A stretch of 64,000 bases of DNA from Acidimicrobiaceae bacterium (GTDB lineage Bacteria > Actinomycetota > Acidimicrobiia > Acidimicrobiales > Aldehydirespiratoraceae). A program made the translations under genes and the position numbers. This document shows, in pieces, positions 37,677 to 46,209 of the stretch (its first letter is position 1; each line of letters starts with the position of its first letter). Location of the stretch: NCBI GenBank assembly GCA_009843735.1, contig VYCW01000118.1:1-64000 (forward strand), read 5' to 3'. The notes below the pieces were generated by a model. The model saw only the letters and a list, made by a program, of their open reading frames with translations, did no database searches and was not told the origin of the DNA.

Positions 37677-38021
37677 TCAGCCGGCTGTAGCCGGCTCGGC
37701 CTCCCCGAGCAGACCGCGGCGTTCGGCCTCGGTGTCGGGAAGGCGGACTAATTTGTGGCGGACGATGTCGTCCGCGAGCCGCAGTCGCCGTTCGGTGTCG
37801 GGAAGACCGGCCGTTGCCGTCACGATCTCCCACACCACATAGGTGCCTTCGGTCTTGTGATTGATCTTGTAGGCGAGCTTCCTACGACCCCAGTTGTCGG
37901 TGGACTTGATCGTCCCGCCCTCACCGACCACCAGATCGGCGACATTGGAGACCACCGCGTCCGCGTCAGCCGGTGAGACGTCGGAGTCGATGATGATCAT
38001 CAGCTCATAGGCCCGTAGCAC
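37677..38021 (-). CDS. rpsF: 30S ribosomal protein bS6
   Basis: Small-subunit protein bS6, 114 residues, which pairs with bS18. Typical start RAYELMIIIDSDVSP and the central WGRRKLAYKINHKTEGTYV (about 43-61) are present. It is the first gene of the rpsF-ssb-rpsR-rplI-dnaB operon; its promoter should lie in the repeat-rich gap upstream. Confidence 0.95.
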   Translation of the reverse strand: MLRAYELMIIIDSDVSPADADAVVSNVADLVVGEGGTIKSTDNWGRRKLAYKINHKTEGTYVVWEIVTATAGLPDTERRLRLADDIVRHKLVRLPDTEAERRGLLGEAEPATAG

Positions 38022-38411
38022 GGGCGATCACCTCCCTACGGATCCGGCGCTGCCGGAGCCCCTCGACGGGGCAGGGTTCGTTGCTGGGCCGAACCGCCCG
38101 GAATCCGACAAGCGAGCCCGAACTGGATCAGCGAGTGGCCCGCAGGGTATCGGCGGTGCGGTCCATACCAACCGCCAGAGGCCGAGCGGGCGAGGCCCCG
38201 GGCCCGAGCGGCCCGTGAGCGAAGCGAACAAGAGCGGGAATCAGGCCGAGCGGGCGAGGCCCCGGGCCCGAGCGGCCCGTGAGCGAAGCGAACAAGAGCG
38301 GCGACATTGGCCGGAGCGGCCCTCAGGTCGCAGCAAACAAGAGCGGGAATCAGCCGCGGCGGTGTCCCCAGCGATCCACAGGGCCATCCCCAGCGAACCG
38401 CGGTCACAGAG
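38022..38411. other. 390-bp intergenic region upstream of rpsF
   Basis: Gap between panB and rpsF. About half of it (38179-38350) is occupied by three head-to-tail copies of the dispersed repeat. The remainder must hold the rpsF promoter, but I see no convincing -35/-10 pair or RNA leader. Confidence 0.6.
38179..38350 (+). repeat. Three tandem copies of the dispersed GC-rich repeat
   Basis: Copies 1 (38179-38241) and 2 (38243-38300) are almost identical and show the longest form: AGGCCGAGCGGGCGAGGCCC, then CGGGCCCGAGCGGCCCGTGA, then GCGAAGCGAACAAGAGCGGG. Copy 3 (38311-38350) is degraded but keeps the AACAAGAGCGGGAAT end. Confidence 0.9.
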
Positions 38412-39257
38412 TCAGAGTTCAGGAATTCCCAGTGCGGCCAGTTCGGCTTCCGACAGGTGATAGGACTCCTGCGAGGACGGGAACGCGCCGGACCGCACGT
38501 CGGAGGCGAACCGCCGGAGCGCGTCGGTCACCAGGGTGTCGAGGTCGGCGTAGCGGCGCACGAACTTCGGCACGAGCCGGGTCTCCAACCCCAGCAGGTC
38601 ATGAAAGACGAGAACCTGGCCGTCGCAATGGGGACCAGCGCCGATGCCGATCGTCGGTATGTCGACTGCATCGGTGACCATCTCCGCGACCTGGACCGGC
38701 ACTCCCTCCAGGACCAGCGAATAACAACCGGCGTGCGCCAGCGACTTGGCCGCCTGGACCAGCCGCCGGGCCGCCTCCGCATGCCGTCCCTGGACCTTGA
38801 AGCCGCCCATGGCGTGCACCGACTGGGGGGTCAGGCCGATGTGGCCCATCACCGGTATCTCGGCGTCGCAGATGCGCTCGATCATCGGCAGGCGCTTGCG
38901 GCCTCCCTCCAGCTTCACCGACTGGGCCCCCGCCCTGATGAGCATGGCCGCGTTCCGCACGGTCTCCTCCGCGGAGACGTGGTAGCTCATCCATGGCAGG
39001 TCGGCCACGATGTGGGCCGCGGGCTTGGCCCGGGCCACGGCTGCGGTGTGGTGGGCCATGTCGCCGACTGTGACCTGCAGGGTGTCGTCGTAGCCCAGCA
39101 CGACCATGGCGAGGGAGTCGCCCACCAGGATGAGGTCGGCGCCGGCCTGGCTCGCCACCCGGGCACCCGGGGCGTCGTAGGCGGTCACCATCACCAGGGG
39201 GTCGGCGCCGTCACGCACCTTGCGGGCCCGTATGGCGGGCGCGGTGAGAGTGCCCAT
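38412..39257 (-). CDS. panB: 3-methyl-2-oxobutanoate hydroxymethyltransferase
   Basis: First committed enzyme of pantothenate synthesis, adding a hydroxymethyl group to 2-oxoisovalerate; 281 residues. The metal-binding and substrate segments are visible: MVTAYDAPGARVASQAG (about 23-39), LVGDSLAMVVLGYDDTL (about 44-60), GHIGLTPQSVHAMGGFKVQG (about 138-157) and IGIGAGPHCDGQVLVFHDLLG (about 200-220). An AAGGAG site precedes ATG 39257. No other pan gene is adjacent. Confidence 0.95.
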   Translation of the reverse strand: MGTLTAPAIRARKVRDGADPLVMVTAYDAPGARVASQAGADLILVGDSLAMVVLGYDDTLQVTVGDMAHHTAAVARAKPAAHIVADLPWMSYHVSAEETVRNAAMLIRAGAQSVKLEGGRKRLPMIERICDAEIPVMGHIGLTPQSVHAMGGFKVQGRHAEAARRLVQAAKSLAHAGCYSLVLEGVPVQVAEMVTDAVDIPTIGIGAGPHCDGQVLVFHDLLGLETRLVPKFVRRYADLDTLVTDALRRFASDVRSGAFPSSQESYHLSEAELAALGIPEL

Positions 39258-39362
39258 GGGATGCTCCTTTCCGTCCAGCGCGCTGCGGCTGCCAGCGGTT
39301 CCCCGAACGATACCCGCACCCGTTTCCGCCGTCAATCAGAGCAGCAGAACTGCCGGAGCGAC

Positions 39363-39935
39363 TTAGGCCGAGCGTCTGCCTCCAAGCGTGAAGCGGCGCA
39401 CGAGATGGTTCCATCCGCAGACGGTGCAGACCTCGACCACATACCCGGTCGAGACGCTGACCCGGTGCTGCAGCCGTTGAATCTCCGCCCGGGTCGTGAC
39501 GCAGCGTCCGTGCTTGGGCAGGCGCGACCCGAACACGTAGGTCACCTCGACCAGGCTCCCGCTCTTGTTCGCTTCGCTCACGGGCCGCTCGGGCCGTGCC
39601 TCCCGCTCGCCTTCGCTTCGCTCACGGGCCGCTCGGGCCCGGGGCCTCGCTCGTGCAGGCTGTTCGCGGCCGCCCATTCGCTCGGCCTCCCGGCCCTCCG
39701 GAGCGCCCTCGGAATCACAGACCGGACATGACCGGCCGGTCGGTTGCCCGCAGAACTCTGCGTTTCGCTGGAGCTCGCGCTGAGCGTCGCATACCTCGTG
39801 GCGGCCGAGTTGACCCGACCGCCAGGCCCTCAGCGTGGCCGCCCGGGCGAGCCGGTAGTCCACTGCCGCGGCCACCGGTTGGCCCGATGCGGCAGCCCGG
39901 CCGGCGGTGGCCAGCTTCGACGGACTCGGCTTCAC
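39363..39935 (-). CDS. DUF5318 zinc-ribbon protein interrupted by an in-frame repeat insertion
   Basis: 190 residues from a GTG that overlaps the cca stop codon by four bases. The two ends form a recognisable DUF5318 protein of Actinobacteria: VDYRLARAATLRAWRSGQ...VCDAQ...QPTGRSCPVC in the first part, and VTYVFGSRLPKHGR...VEVCTVCGWNHLVR in the second. Between the CPVC and CTVC zinc-ligand pairs lies an extra stretch of about 45 Arg/Ala/Glu-rich residues (about 83-127), encoded by two copies of the dispersed repeat (39557-39690). The frame is kept across the whole insertion. The function of DUF5318 is unknown. Whether the interrupted protein still folds is an open question; the extra loop could be tolerated at this position. 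Confidence 0.8.
   Translation of the reverse strand: MKPSPSKLATAGRAAASGQPVAAAVDYRLARAATLRAWRSGQLGRHEVCDAQRELQRNAEFCGQPTGRSCPVCDSEGAPEGREAERMGGREQPARARPRARAARERSEGEREARPERPVSEANKSGSLVEVTYVFGSRLPKHGRCVTTRAEIQRLQHRVSVSTGYVVEVCTVCGWNHLVRRFTLGGRRSA
39557..39690 (-). repeat. Two dispersed-repeat copies inside the DUF5318 gene
   Basis: Copy A (39557-39598) matches the core with AACAAGAGCGGGAG. Copy B (39601-39690) matches GGCCCGTGAGCGAAGCGAAG and continues into the longer CGAGGCCCCGGGCCC arm, ending GAGGCCGAGCG. Both are on the minus strand, the same orientation as the gene, and are read as part of it. Confidence 0.85.
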
Positions 39936-41206
39936 GCTCGCGAACAGTAGTCCGACGCTCGCCGGCGTCGCAGAGCTTCGGTCGCCTCGGCCTTGCCGAT
40001 CGGACCATTCCGGAAGGTCAACTCCCGCAGGAATGCGAGCGCGCGGCCCACTGCCGGGCCGGGTGGGAGGTCCAGCGCGGCCATCACCTCGTCGCCGTCG
40101 AGAGGAAGCTCAGGACGGTCGACGTTCTCGGTGCGCCGGAGTTCGGCCAGCGTCGTCGCGAAGCTGTCCAGCCCGGTCACCGGCTCGCCCAGCGCGGTGG
40201 CCACTGCCCTGCTGAAGGCAAGGGCCTCATCCACCGGCACCGGGCACCGGTACACGAGGCGGCGGACTTCCGGCGGGCTGCAGTCTGCGCCGGCCAGCTC
40301 GATGCGGGCCTCCACCAGACCGGCTGCGGCCGAGACCAGTGCCGCGGAACCTCGCAGGCCTCGCAGACCGGCCGCCGCGGTCTCAGCGGTGTGGCGAGCG
40401 AACAGCGAGGCCCAGCGAGGAGCCGGCTCCGCAGCCACCGCGGCTGCGACCCGACCGATTTCTGCGGGGTCATGGTGAGCGATGTCGGCGAGGACCCGCT
40501 CGATGAGGCCGGTGCGGGACAGGAACCCGAACCCGTCCGACGGGTCATCGAGCAGCAGCAGCTTCTCGAACTCATCGCGGATTCTCTCGACCGCCACGAT
40601 CTCCAACCGCGCTCCCATCTGCCCTACTGCATCCACGACCGCGCCGTCGGGCACAAGTCCGTGGCTGGCGATGAACCGCGCCGCCCGCAGCATGCGCAGC
40701 GGATCGTCTCCGAAGGAGATCGCAGGGTCGAGTGGTGTGCGCAGGCGGCCAGCCGCCAGATCCTGGCGCCCACCGTGAGGATCGAGAAGCCTGCCGCCGG
40801 CAGTGTCGACGGCCATCGCGTTGACCGTGAAGTCGCGACGGGCCAGGTCCTGCTCGACATCCTCGCCGAAAGTCACGACCGGCTTGCGGGAGTGCGGGTC
40901 GTAGCGCTCGGCGCGGTGAGTGGTGATCTCGAACGCCTGCCCGTCCACCACGCAGCCGATCGTGCCGAAGCGCTCCCCCTGGGTCCACACCGACGTCGCC
41001 AGGCCGTCCACGATCCGGCGCACGGCCACCGGACGGGCATCGGTGGTGCAGTCAAGGTCCGCCCCATCCAGGAAGCGCCCGGCCACGGCCTCACGCACGA
41101 CGCCGCCCACGAGGTACAGCCGGTGACCGGCCGCGGCGAACAGCTGCGCCAAGCCCGAGGAGGCCGCCAGGGCGGCCGATAGCGCGTCAGAGGCCGCTGG
41201 GCTCAT
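39932..41206 (-). CDS. cca: CCA tRNA nucleotidyltransferase, HD domain not evident
   Basis: Adds or repairs the CCA end of tRNAs; 424 residues. The nucleotidyltransferase domain is clear: LVGGVVREAV (about 32-41), catalytic GADLDCTTDARP (about 48-59), RRDFTVNAMAVD (about 128-139) and GDDPLRMLRAARF (about 165-177). Actinobacterial PcnA proteins usually continue with an HD phosphohydrolase domain; here the matching region has no HxxxVxxH or LLHD motif (RWASLFARH instead) and is shorter, so that activity is probably lost. It overlaps the HDAC-family gene upstream and DUF5318 downstream by 4 bp each. Position near DUF6049 and sigM fits the standard actinobacterial order. Confidence 0.9.
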   Translation of the reverse strand: MSPAASDALSAALAASSGLAQLFAAAGHRLYLVGGVVREAVAGRFLDGADLDCTTDARPVAVRRIVDGLATSVWTQGERFGTIGCVVDGQAFEITTHRAERYDPHSRKPVVTFGEDVEQDLARRDFTVNAMAVDTAGGRLLDPHGGRQDLAAGRLRTPLDPAISFGDDPLRMLRAARFIASHGLVPDGAVVDAVGQMGARLEIVAVERIRDEFEKLLLLDDPSDGFGFLSRTGLIERVLADIAHHDPAEIGRVAAAVAAEPAPRWASLFARHTAETAAAGLRGLRGSAALVSAAAGLVEARIELAGADCSPPEVRRLVYRCPVPVDEALAFSRAVATALGEPVTGLDSFATTLAELRRTENVDRPELPLDGDEVMAALDLPPGPAVGRALAFLRELTFRNGPIGKAEATEALRRRRASDYCSRA

Positions 41207-42204
41207 CGGTCCCCGTCGACGGCCTCTAGACGGGCCGCAGCCTCAACGATCTCCATTCCGGGACCGGCCCCGCTGGCAGGCTCCGGGTGCAGGTCGAGGC
41301 CCAACAGCGCCCCGGTCACCGCGTAGGACGAGGCGCGGGTGGCGTCAAAGTCGTAGCCACCTTCGAGAACCGCCACCGTTCGGGGTGCCAGTGGCATGAG
41401 CCGGCGCACAAAGTCGCCGTAGTCGGATGCGGAGTAGCCGAGGCCGGTGAGGGGATCGGCCCGATGCCCGTCGTAGCCGGCGGAGATCAGCATCCAGTCG
41501 GGGACGAACCGCTCGACCGCGGGCACGATCACCTCGTCGAGGGCGGCCCGCGCCGTGTTGCCGGTGGCGCCGGGGGGCAGTGGCACGTTGACCGTGAAGC
41601 CCTCCCCGGCTCCGACGCCCCGCTCGCGGAGAGCGCCGGTGCCGGGGTACAGCGGGTACTGGTGGATGGAGGCATACAGCACATCGTCACGATCCAGGAA
41701 CACGTCCTGGGTCCCGTTCCCGTGATGGGCGTCGACGTCCACGATGGCCACCCGCTGGCCACCGGCCGCGAGCGCCGCGGCGGCCACCGCCACCGAGTTG
41801 AACAGGCAGAAGCCCATCGATACCGAAGGGGTGGCGTGGTGCCCGGGCGGGCGCACCACGCAGTAGGCCGTCGACTCGGTGCCGGCCGCCAGCTGATCCA
41901 CAGCCGAGAGCACCGCTCCCGCCGCGAGGCGGGCCGCTTCGAAGCTGGCCGGCCCCATGGCCGTGTCGGCGTCCAGGTGTCCCCCGCCTGCCGCCGCGAC
42001 GGCCGACACCCGGTCGATCATGGCCGCAGAGTGAACCAGCTCCAGCTCGTCGCGTTCGGCTGGCCTGGGTGAACTGCCCCCGGCCAGCAGCTCGGTGTCG
42101 ACATCGCCGACACCGGCCAGCGCAGCCCGCAGACGGTCGGGCCGCTCCGGGTGCCGGTATCCGGTGTCGTGGTCGAGGAAGCGTTCGTCGGTGATCACGA
42201 GCAT
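41203..42204 (-). CDS. Histone deacetylase family protein (AcuC/acetylpolyamine amidohydrolase-like)
   Basis: Zinc-dependent deacetylase of the arginase/HDAC fold, 333 residues from ATG 42204. Motifs are intact: RPPGHHATPSVSMGFCLFNSVAVAA (about 118-142), zinc ligands in VDVDAHHGNGTQDVF (about 155-169), SAGYDGHRADPLTG (about 235-248) and EGGYD (about 280). Bacterial members deacetylate acetyl-CoA synthetase, polyamines or other small amides. It is not part of the canonical pcnA neighbourhood and appears as an insertion next to the cca gene. The upstream GTG extension to 42300 lacks conserved sequence and is rejected. Confidence 0.9.
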   Translation of the reverse strand: MLVITDERFLDHDTGYRHPERPDRLRAALAGVGDVDTELLAGGSSPRPAERDELELVHSAAMIDRVSAVAAAGGGHLDADTAMGPASFEAARLAAGAVLSAVDQLAAGTESTAYCVVRPPGHHATPSVSMGFCLFNSVAVAAAALAAGGQRVAIVDVDAHHGNGTQDVFLDRDDVLYASIHQYPLYPGTGALRERGVGAGEGFTVNVPLPPGATGNTARAALDEVIVPAVERFVPDWMLISAGYDGHRADPLTGLGYSASDYGDFVRRLMPLAPRTVAVLEGGYDFDATRASSYAVTGALLGLDLHPEPASGAGPGMEIVEAAARLEAVDGDR

Positions 42205-42502
42205 GGCCGGATCGTACCGCCCGCCCCCGACCCGATTCGGAGCTCGTGCCAGCGACGTATCGTTAATGGGACATGCCAGGACGACCTGTCGGCGGCCCAC
42301 GGAGCAGGCGCGCGGGCTCAGAGGCCGAGCCGATCGACCCGCGAATCGGCTTCATGCGGGCGAGGCCCCGGGCCCGAGCGGCCCGTGAGCGAAGCGAACA
42401 TGAGCGGGGACGGTGGCCCGAGCGGCCCGTGAGCGAAGCGAACAAGAGCGGGAATGGCACCCTTGCGGCCCGACCGGCGTGCATCGATCCGTGCGCGTTC
42501 CC
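42205..42502. other. Divergent intergenic region between the HDAC-family and GNAT genes
   Basis: 298 bp. The part next to the deacetylase gene (42205-42300) is ordinary and should hold its promoter. The rest (42320-42456) is made of two dispersed-repeat copies. No other feature was found. Confidence 0.5.
42320..42456 (+). repeat. Two dispersed GC-rich repeat copies upstream of the GNAT gene
   Basis: The first copy (42320-42408) has the GAGGCCGAGC arm, a 26-base interruption containing CGATCGACCCGCGAATCGG, then the rest of the element ending AACATGAGCGGGG. The second (42414-42456) is the short form, GGCCCGAGCGGCCCGTGAGC through AACAAGAGCGGGAAT. Confidence 0.88.
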
Positions 42503-43210
42503 ATGGCCCTGACCCCGTTGAGCATCGGCTCGGCCCGATTCCGTGTCGGTGCCTGGCAGGGTGCCGCCGACGTGGCCTATCTCGCGGTCGCATCGGCGGC
42601 CGCGACTATGGCGCCCTGGGTGCTGGCCGCGTTGCGGGACCGGCTCCGCGAGCAGGGGTACCGCGGCGTCGTCACCGCTGCGGTGGCCCCCCGTGAGCGT
42701 GATGTCCTGATCGGCGACGGCTTCGGGATCCGCTCCGAGCTCGCCACCCTCAGCCGAGATCTCGAGGCCGAGGTGCCCAGGCTCGCCGACCCGCGGGGTC
42801 GCACTCGCCGGGGACGGTGGCGCGACCTCGACATCGTGCTGCAGGTGGACGCGGCCGCCTTCTCACCGTTCTGGCGGCTCGACGCGGACGGCATCCACGA
42901 AGCCCGCACGGCCACACCGTCCAGCCGCTGGCGAGTCAACCGCGGCACCGAGATCCAGGCCTACAGCATCACGGGGCGGGCCAGATCCCAGGGTTACGTC
43001 CAGCGGCTGGCAGTGGCGGCCCGCAGCCAGGGCCGGGGATTGGGCACCCTGCTCGTGCTGGACGCACTGATGTGGTTGAAGCAAGGGGGGGCCCGGACTG
43101 CTCTGGTGAACACGCAGCCCGACAATGATCGGGCGCTGGACCTCTACCGGCGTTTCGGGTTCCGCATGGCGCCCGACCGGCTCGCGGTCCTGTACCGCGA
43201 CCTCCGATGA
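42503..43210 (+). CDS. GNAT family N-acetyltransferase
   Basis: Acetyl-CoA-dependent N-acetyltransferase of 235 residues from ATG 42503. The acetyl-CoA loop is RLAVAARSQGRGLGTLLV near 168-185, followed by ALVNTQPDNDRALDLYRRFGF, typical of motif B. The N-terminal half is less conserved. Reading further upstream runs into repeat sequence and is rejected. Its stop overlaps the DUF6049 start (ATGA), so the two are coupled. In mycobacteria a MutT-type gene occupies the comparable place. Confidence 0.82.
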   Translation: MALTPLSIGSARFRVGAWQGAADVAYLAVASAAATMAPWVLAALRDRLREQGYRGVVTAAVAPRERDVLIGDGFGIRSELATLSRDLEAEVPRLADPRGRTRRGRWRDLDIVLQVDAAAFSPFWRLDADGIHEARTATPSSRWRVNRGTEIQAYSITGRARSQGYVQRLAVAARSQGRGLGTLLVLDALMWLKQGGARTALVNTQPDNDRALDLYRRFGFRMAPDRLAVLYRDLR

Positions 43211-45333
43211 CAAGAGGCCGAGCCTCCCGCCGTTGGCTCGCGCTCGCGGCCCCGGCCCTTCTCCTCGCAGCGTCCTTGTTGGTTGCTTACGCCCCCGAGG
43301 CAGGTGCCAAGGAGGTCGACGAGGATCGGTCCTCCCTGTCCGTTGTGGACACCTTCGGCGTGGATCTGATCAGCCAGACCGCAGCAACAGCCTCATCACC
43401 GGCTGTCATCCGTCTTCGAATCGCGGCCGAGCTGTCAACCGCGGATCTGAGAGCCCGCCTGTATGAACCGGTGACGACCAGAGCCGAGTTCCTGGCGGCG
43501 AAGAATGGACCGCCGACGCCACTGATCACGGAATGGATCGTCGAGGATGCCCGCATCGTCTCCGCCGACGAGCAAGGTGTCGTCTTGTCGGTGCCCATCC
43601 AGCCACCCGGAGCGGATCTGGAGAGCTCAGCCTTCGACGACCCGCGGCCGTTTCCGCTGCACTTGGAGCTGGTCGATGCCGCTGGTGCCCCCGTGCGAGG
43701 CTTGGCCACGTTCCTGACCCCGGGCGCAAGTGCCGGGGTTGCCGACTCCGGGCGTCTGCTGACGGTTGCCGTGGTCCTCGATCTGCGTCTGCCGCCGTCG
43801 CACCTGGTCGACGGTGGTGCGAGTGTGGATGCGGTTTCGCTCAATCGTTTGCTCGGACTGGCCGAGGTCCTCACTGAACACAGGACCGTGCCGCTCTCCG
43901 TCGTGATCAGTCCCGAGACCCTCGATGCCCTGGCCCTCATCGGTGACGACGCCAGCGTGGAGATGCTGCGCACCGCGCTGCGCGACAGGCAACTGCTCAC
44001 CTCTACGTGGACGAGTCTCAACCTGTTCGATTGGACGTGGGCCGTCCGGGCCGACGTCATACTCGATGGGCTGCGCAGAAGTAAGGAGGCGCTGCGCTGG
44101 ACCGGTCTGGAAGCCAGCACGGTCATGCACATCGAATACCCGCTGACGGTTCGGGCAATCAGGGCCGTCACCGAGCCGACGACCGGAGTGAACGCCTTCG
44201 TGGCCGATACCGTCCCCAACGACGACGGTCCCTTTCCGCCGGTGACGTTGATGGCTGATACATCCGGCGGGAGTCATCTGCTGGCCCAAGTCGACCCGAT
44301 TCTCGCCGAAATGGTGCAGCACCGCGACACGGAACTCGGTATTCGATGGGCGCACGCCGAACTTCTCCGGATTGCCGCCGCGGGCACACCGAGCGCAGTC
44401 CTGCTGCCGGTGTCGGCCCATGGCGCGCAAAGGCCGGACTGGGAGGACTTCTCCACCGGCACCTTCCCCGCCGCAGTCATTGAGCCGTCCGAGCTAGGGG
44501 TGCTGCTCGACATCATCGCCAGCGACCCGGCTCTACGGCCCGCCACCGTGGACGACGTGCTGGCCCAGGAGCCACCGGTGGGCGCGGTCATCGTCGCGCC
44601 GACCGGCGAGCGGCTCTCCGACCCGCGCGACTTCGGCCTGTATCTCGACCGGCGAACCCAGGTGGAGCAACGGCTCGAGGCCTACGAATCGTTCCTGGGG
44701 GACGATCCGTTCCTAGTCGCCCCCCTGCGGACGCTGCTCGCAGTCAGCGCCAGCAGGCTCTTGACGACCGGGGAGCGAACCGAGTTCCTCGACGCCGTCG
44801 ACCAGCAGGTGGCCCAGGGCACCACCGGGGTGGAGTTCCTGCCCCGGGGCCCGATCACTGTCACCGGACGCCGCGCCGACCTGCCGGTGACACTGGTGAA
44901 CAGCCGGCCCGCGGAGGTGACCGTCGCCCTGGAACTGACGTCCGACACGATCAGCTTCACCCGCGGGGAGATCTCCGTCCACACGCTGGAACCGGGGCGC
45001 AACGATCTTCTGGTGCCGATCGAGGCGGCTGCATCCGGTCGCGCTTCAGTCCTGGTGACCGTGACGACCCCGGACGAAGCGGGCGCCATCACCCTCGCCA
45101 CCGGCACCTTCAACGTGCGATTCGCCGACGCCGAAGGGATCGGTCTGATGATCCTCGTGGTGGCCGCGGCCGCGCTGGCGGCATGGTGGCTGCAGACCCT
45201 GCGCAAGCGTTCTCGCGATAACGACAGCGACGGTGCTACGGTCGCAGCACCCGGTCCGGTCAGCGGCAGCGTCGAGACGAGCAGCGATACGGGCACCCCT
45301 CCAAACCGCCGATCACAAGAGGACATGACATGA
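43207..45333 (+). CDS. DUF6049 family membrane-anchored envelope protein
   Basis: 708 residues. A signal peptide or anchor lies at about 10-33, then a long extracytoplasmic part with beta-rich regions, and a single membrane helix at about 655-676 (GLMILVVAAAALAAWWLQ) followed by a basic, disordered cytoplasmic tail. Position between cca and sigM and this topology match Rv3909 of Mycobacterium, a DUF6049 protein normally coupled to murJ. Here the next gene is degV-like and murJ is absent. Role is thought to concern the cell envelope, but the molecular function is unknown. Confidence 0.8.
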   Translation: MTRGRASRRWLALAAPALLLAASLLVAYAPEAGAKEVDEDRSSLSVVDTFGVDLISQTAATASSPAVIRLRIAAELSTADLRARLYEPVTTRAEFLAAKNGPPTPLITEWIVEDARIVSADEQGVVLSVPIQPPGADLESSAFDDPRPFPLHLELVDAAGAPVRGLATFLTPGASAGVADSGRLLTVAVVLDLRLPPSHLVDGGASVDAVSLNRLLGLAEVLTEHRTVPLSVVISPETLDALALIGDDASVEMLRTALRDRQLLTSTWTSLNLFDWTWAVRADVILDGLRRSKEALRWTGLEASTVMHIEYPLTVRAIRAVTEPTTGVNAFVADTVPNDDGPFPPVTLMADTSGGSHLLAQVDPILAEMVQHRDTELGIRWAHAELLRIAAAGTPSAVLLPVSAHGAQRPDWEDFSTGTFPAAVIEPSELGVLLDIIASDPALRPATVDDVLAQEPPVGAVIVAPTGERLSDPRDFGLYLDRRTQVEQRLEAYESFLGDDPFLVAPLRTLLAVSASRLLTTGERTEFLDAVDQQVAQGTTGVEFLPRGPITVTGRRADLPVTLVNSRPAEVTVALELTSDTISFTRGEISVHTLEPGRNDLLVPIEAAASGRASVLVTVTTPDEAGAITLATGTFNVRFADAEGIGLMILVVAAAALAAWWLQTLRKRSRDNDSDGATVAAPGPVSGSVETSSDTGTPPNRRSQEDMT

Positions 45334-46178
45334 CCGCTGGCATTGTCACCGACAGCTCATGCGATCTGGGCGACGACGAGCTCGAAGGGCTCGACGTCGA
45401 GATCGTCCCGCTGTTCATCCGCTTCGGCACCGACGAGTTCGTGGACCGCGAGCAGATCAATGTCGAGGACTTCTACCGGCGGATGGCCACCGTCGATGAG
45501 CTGCCGCAGACGGCGGCCCCGCCGCCAGGGCGCTTCGAGCAGGCCTTCACCCGCTTCCTGGACGCCGGTTGCGAAGCGGTGCTGTGCATCAACCTGTCGT
45601 CGGCGATCTCGGCCACGATGCAGTCGGCGGTGCAGGCCGCCGACTCGGTCCGCTCCCAGCGCAGCGACGCCGACATCAGGGTGCTGGACAGCAAGTCGGT
45701 CACCGCCGGGCTGGGCACGCTGGTGCTTCAGGCCGCCCGCATGGCGACCGCCGGGGACAACGCCGACACCATCGAGGCGTTCGTGGCCGACGCGTCGGAC
45801 CGCACCCATGTGTTCGGCACGCTCGACACGCTCGAGAACCTCCGCAAGGGCGGGCGCATAGGCGGCGCGCAGGCCATGCTCGGCTCGATGCTGTCGATCA
45901 AGCCCATCGTCGACATCTCCAGCGGGGAGGTCGAGGAAGCAGCCAAGCAGCGCACCCGCCGTAAGGCTCTGGGCTGGCTCCGCGACACGTTGAGCGCCGC
46001 CGAGCCGGTGGAGTGCCTCACGGTCATGCACGGAGAGGCCGCCGATGTGGGCGACTTCTGCGACATGCTGGCCGCGGTCCACAGCGGCGACATCCGGGTG
46101 TGCAAGGTCGGGCCGGTAGTGGGCACCCACGCCGGCCAGGGCGTGCTGGGCATGGCCTACCAGGTCCCAGCCACCTGA
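45330..46178 (+). CDS. DegV family fatty acid-binding protein
   Basis: Fatty-acid-binding protein of the DegV/FakB type, 282 residues. The N-terminal GIVTDSSCDLGDDEL, the SSAISATMQSA segment (about 91-101), and LENLRKGGRIGGAQAMLGSMLSIKPIVDI (about 170-198) are diagnostic. FakB proteins present exogenous fatty acids to the FakA kinase; no fakA gene is in the window. It overlaps the DUF6049 gene by 4 bp in the slot where murJ usually sits. Confidence 0.9.
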   Translation: MTAGIVTDSSCDLGDDELEGLDVEIVPLFIRFGTDEFVDREQINVEDFYRRMATVDELPQTAAPPPGRFEQAFTRFLDAGCEAVLCINLSSAISATMQSAVQAADSVRSQRSDADIRVLDSKSVTAGLGTLVLQAARMATAGDNADTIEAFVADASDRTHVFGTLDTLENLRKGGRIGGAQAMLGSMLSIKPIVDISSGEVEEAAKQRTRRKALGWLRDTLSAAEPVECLTVMHGEAADVGDFCDMLAAVHSGDIRVCKVGPVVGTHAGQGVLGMAYQVPAT

Positions 46179-46209
46179 GCTACAAGGCGGGCCGCAAGGC
46201 ACGGGGATT

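Noticed and set aside
38179-38350. Tandem repeats as a CRISPR array
   Set aside because: Units are adjacent with no unique spacers of constant length, copies occur singly elsewhere, and no cas gene is present.
42205-42300. N-terminal extension of the HDAC-family protein
   Set aside because: Family proteins begin with a strand equivalent to MLVITDERFLDHDTG; the upstream stretch is unconserved and likely promoter.
42413-42502. Upstream extension of the GNAT protein
   Set aside because: The extra N-terminal residues are encoded by the dispersed repeat and have no conserved sequence; ATG 42503 starts the normal fold. An unusual capture of a start from the repeat cannot be fully excluded.
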